This document shows positions 4,406-6,028 of a DNA stretch of 6,028 bases, one piece after another (the stretch's first letter is position 1; the number at the start of each line of letters is the position of its first letter). The notes beneath the pieces were generated by a model. It saw nothing but the letters and a program-made list of their open reading frames with translations, was not told where the DNA came from and searched no databases. The position numbers were made by a program, and so were the translations under genes. The stretch covers positions 2,897-8,924 of the forward strand of contig MGLN01000078.1 of assembly GCA_001796045.1 (NCBI GenBank), read 5' to 3'. The DNA comes from Caulobacterales bacterium RIFOXYB1_FULL_67_16 (GTDB lineage Bacteria > Pseudomonadota > Alphaproteobacteria > Caulobacterales > Caulobacteraceae).

Positions 4406-5670
4406 CGGCTTCCCTGCACACCCTGTCCAACGGCGTTCGCGTCATATGCGACCCCATGCCCGGCCTGAAGACTTTGGCGGTCGTCGTCACCGTAAAGGGC
4501 GGGGCGCGATGGGAGGGAGAAGATCGCTCCGGCTGGTCGCACCTCTTGGAGCATCTGGTGTTCAAGGGCGCCGGCGACATGGCCGCGCGCGAGATCGTCG
4601 AACGGATCGAGGCCGAGGGCGGCACGATCAACGCCTCCACCGGCTATGAGCGGACCAGTTTCGAGGTGCGGGGTCTGGACGGGTCCCTGCCGCTGGCGAT
4701 GCAGGTGCTGTCGGACCTGGTGTTCCGGCCCACGCTGGATCCCGCCGAGATCGAGCGGGAAAAGGACGTGGTGGCCCAGGAGATCGCCGAGGCCTTCGAC
4801 ACGCCCGACGACCATGTGTTCGAGATGGCCCAGACGCGGGCCTTCGCCGGCCAGCCGCTGGGGCGGCCGATCCTGGGGTCGGTCGACAGTCTGAAGCCGG
4901 CGGACAAGGCGACGGTCGAGGCCTGGCGGGCGCGGCTGTATTCGCCCGACCGGATGGTTGTGTCGGTCTCTGGCGCGGTGGAGGAGGGCGAACTGCTGGC
5001 CCTGGCCGAGCGCTGGTTCGGCGCGGCTGTGGCGACCCCGGTCGAGGCGCCGGCGCCCGCCCTGTTCATCGGCGGCCATGCGGCCCTGACGCGCAAGATC
5101 GAACAGGCCAATCTGGTGTTCCAACTGCCGGCGCTTTCGGCCACAGATCCGGCCCTGTCGTCGATGCGACTGTTCGGCGAGATCCTGGGCGGGGGCATGG
5201 CCTCGCGCCTGTTCCAGAGCGCGCGCGAGGAGCGGGGCCTGGCCTACGCCATCGACGCCTATCAGGAGCCGTATGAGGATACGGGGGTGCTGGGCATCTA
5301 CGCCGGGGCGGCGGCGGACCGGGCTAAAGAGCTGGCCCAGGTGGCGGCGGGCGAGGTGCGGGCCCTGGCCGAGACCGGGCCGACCGAAAAGGAGCTTTCG
5401 CGAGCCAAGGCGGTGATGAAGGCCGGTCTGTGGATGTCGGACGAAAACCCGATGAGTCGGGCGGGGCGCAACGCCGCCCAGACCCTGATCTTCGGCGCGC
5501 CCCGGTCCAGCCTGTCGATGACCGAACAGCTGGAAGGCCAGACGGTGGAGGACGTGCGGGCGGTGGGCGCGCGGATCCTGTCCAGCGGCCAGGCGGCCAG
5601 CGCCGTGTTGGGGCCGAAGGCGGCGGCGTCGGCAGGCGAGGCCTTCGCGGCGGGGCTGTTCCGCGCATAA
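4402..5670 (+). CDS. M16B family zinc metallopeptidase (MPP beta/PqqL type)
   Basis: This 422-residue protein is a zinc peptidase of the family that includes mitochondrial processing peptidase beta. The inverted zinc motif H47-LL-E50-H51 is intact. The third ligand Glu127 lies 76 residues after His51, the same spacing as His74/Glu150 in yeast MPP beta, and Glu120 matches the accessory glutamate seven residues earlier. The C-terminal half has GGGMASRLFQ at 263-272, and Arg275/Tyr282 in REERGLAY match the conserved substrate-binding Arg/Tyr pair. It is therefore probably active. No signal peptide is visible, so a cytoplasmic location is likely. The start is inferred as CTG 4402: homologous proteins begin with Met-Thr just before LHTLSNGVRV, and CTGA overlaps the SURF1 stop. 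ATG 4327 would overlap SURF1 by 79 nt, and ATG 4456 would remove the first beta strand. Substrates are unknown. Confidence 0.93.
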   Translation: MTASLHTLSNGVRVICDPMPGLKTLAVVVTVKGGARWEGEDRSGWSHLLEHLVFKGAGDMAAREIVERIEAEGGTINASTGYERTSFEVRGLDGSLPLAMQVLSDLVFRPTLDPAEIEREKDVVAQEIAEAFDTPDDHVFEMAQTRAFAGQPLGRPILGSVDSLKPADKATVEAWRARLYSPDRMVVSVSGAVEEGELLALAERWFGAAVATPVEAPAPALFIGGHAALTRKIEQANLVFQLPALSATDPALSSMRLFGEILGGGMASRLFQSAREERGLAYAIDAYQEPYEDTGVLGIYAGAAADRAKELAQVAAGEVRALAETGPTEKELSRAKAVMKAGLWMSDENPMSRAGRNAAQTLIFGAPRSSLSMTEQLEGQTVEDVRAVGARILSSGQAASAVLGPKAAASAGEAFAAGLFRA

Positions 5671-5722
5671 GGGGAACACCCCGGGCGCGGAATCTGTTAA
5701 GCTGGGCCTCGAACCCCAACCC

Positions 5723-5726
5723 GGAG
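5723..5726 (+). promoter_or_regulatory. Ribosome binding site of the FMN reductase
   Basis: GGAG lies 7 nt before ATG 5734 and supports that start. The 63-nt gap after the M16 stop (5671-5733) holds no clear terminator. A GAATC at 5690-5694 fits the CcrM methylation site GANTC, but one occurrence is not evidence of regulation. Confidence 0.6.
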
Positions 5727-5733
5727 CCGCCCC

Positions 5734-6028
5734 ATGTCCGTCCGCGTCGCCCTGATCGTCGGCAGCCTGCGCGAGGGATCCTATTCCCGCGCCGTCGCCC
5801 TGGAAATGAAGGCCATGGCCGCGCCGGAACTAGAGCTGGACCTCGTCGAGATCGGCGACCTGCCGCTCTACAACCCTGATCTGGAGACGGAGACGCCGCC
5901 GCCCGCCTGGGCCCGGTTCCGGGAGGAAATGGCGGCGGTTCAGGCCGTGCTGTTCGTGACGCCGGAGTATAACCGCTCAATCCCCGGCGCGCTGAAGAAC
6001 GCCCTGGATGTCGGCTCGCGCCCCTATG
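5734..6028 (+). CDS. NADPH-dependent FMN reductase family flavoprotein, 3' end missing
   Basis: The first 98 residues of a flavodoxin-fold reductase (PF03358 type) are visible; the gene continues beyond the window. The phosphate-binding loop is VGSLREGSYSR at 9-19, following the first beta strand VRVALIVG. Residues 42-48 give DLPLYNP, a usual family block, and TPEYNRSIPGALKNALD at 76-92 is the characteristic flavin-binding and dimer region. Members use NAD(P)H to reduce FMN or act as quinone or azo-dye reductases in the cytoplasm; which applies here cannot be told. The ATG start is supported by GGAG 7 nt upstream and by the start of the first beta strand at residue 3. It is on the same strand as the oxidase operon but 63 nt downstream, so co-transcription is possible but not shown. 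Confidence 0.93.
   Translation, partial: MSVRVALIVGSLREGSYSRAVALEMKAMAAPELELDLVEIGDLPLYNPDLETETPPPAWARFREEMAAVQAVLFVTPEYNRSIPGALKNALDVGSRPY

Noticed and set aside
3209..5679. Long minus-strand open frames (366 codons at 3209-4309 and 439 codons at 4360-5679)
   Set aside because: They lie antisense to SURF1, DUF983 and the M16 gene, whose protein motifs are unmistakable. Their translations are Arg/Gly/Pro/Gln-rich with no recognisable domain, as expected for shadows in GC-rich DNA.
5671..5682. GGGG-AACA-CCCC as a terminator after the M16 gene
   Set aside because: The stem is only 4 bp, starts immediately at the stop codon and has no T-run.
5690..5694. GAATC as a CcrM-type cell-cycle methylation site in the FMN reductase leader
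   Set aside because: GANTC also occurs several times inside genes in this window, and a single site in a 63-nt gap gives no support for regulation.
1..6028. Mobile elements, CRISPR, tRNA or rRNA genes, toxin-antitoxin or defence modules
   Set aside because: No transposase, integrase, direct repeat array, cloverleaf or recognisable defence protein was seen on either strand; the genes are housekeeping in character and share uniform base composition.

Overview
The window is GC-rich and densely packed, with strong G/C third-position bias. All recognisable genes lie on the plus strand. Gene content points to an alphaproteobacterium, most likely Caulobacterales (Brevundimonas/Caulobacter type). 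The main clues are a folB next to a pteridine-reductase-like SDR, a ctaE-DUF983-SURF1 run, and an M16 peptidase whose residues match the mitochondrial processing peptidase beta pattern. The genus is an inference from sequence style; no database search was run.

Layout. (1) 1-892: the 3' part of an SDR reductase of the PTR1/FolM type, followed after 4 nt by folB (dihydroneopterin aldolase), forming a pterin/folate pair. (2) 972-1953: two adjacent small membrane proteins that share an H-x3-Q-x-R-x2-W signature, a tandem paralogous pair of the COG3671 type. (3) 2014-2298: a 94-residue YidJ/NATD1-like GNAT-fold protein with a good ribosome binding site. (4) 2299-2406: the longest gene-free stretch, containing an 8-bp perfect inverted repeat just upstream of ctaE. 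(5) 2407-5670: a tight cytochrome c oxidase biogenesis operon made of ctaE (subunit III), a DUF983 zinc-ribbon membrane protein, SURF1 and an M16B zinc peptidase. Its three internal junctions are 4-nt overlaps of the form NTGA (TTGA, GTGA, CTGA), so the three downstream genes all appear to use non-AUG starts. (6) 5734-6028: the 5' part of an NADPH-dependent FMN reductase that runs off the end.

How the genes work together. ctaE provides a core subunit of the aa3-type oxidase. SURF1 helps insert heme a into subunit I. DUF983 and the M16 peptidase are joined to them by translational coupling, which suggests but does not prove a role in oxidase assembly or quality control. The SDR and FolB act on reduced pterins. 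The central membrane-protein and GNAT genes have no assigned function.

I see no mobile element, CRISPR array, tRNA, rRNA or phage gene, and no clear undescribed defence or biosynthetic system. The points most worth a second look are the non-AUG overlap chain with its probable CTG start, the Lys-to-Arg change in the SDR active site, the tandem membrane paralogs, and the inverted repeat before ctaE.
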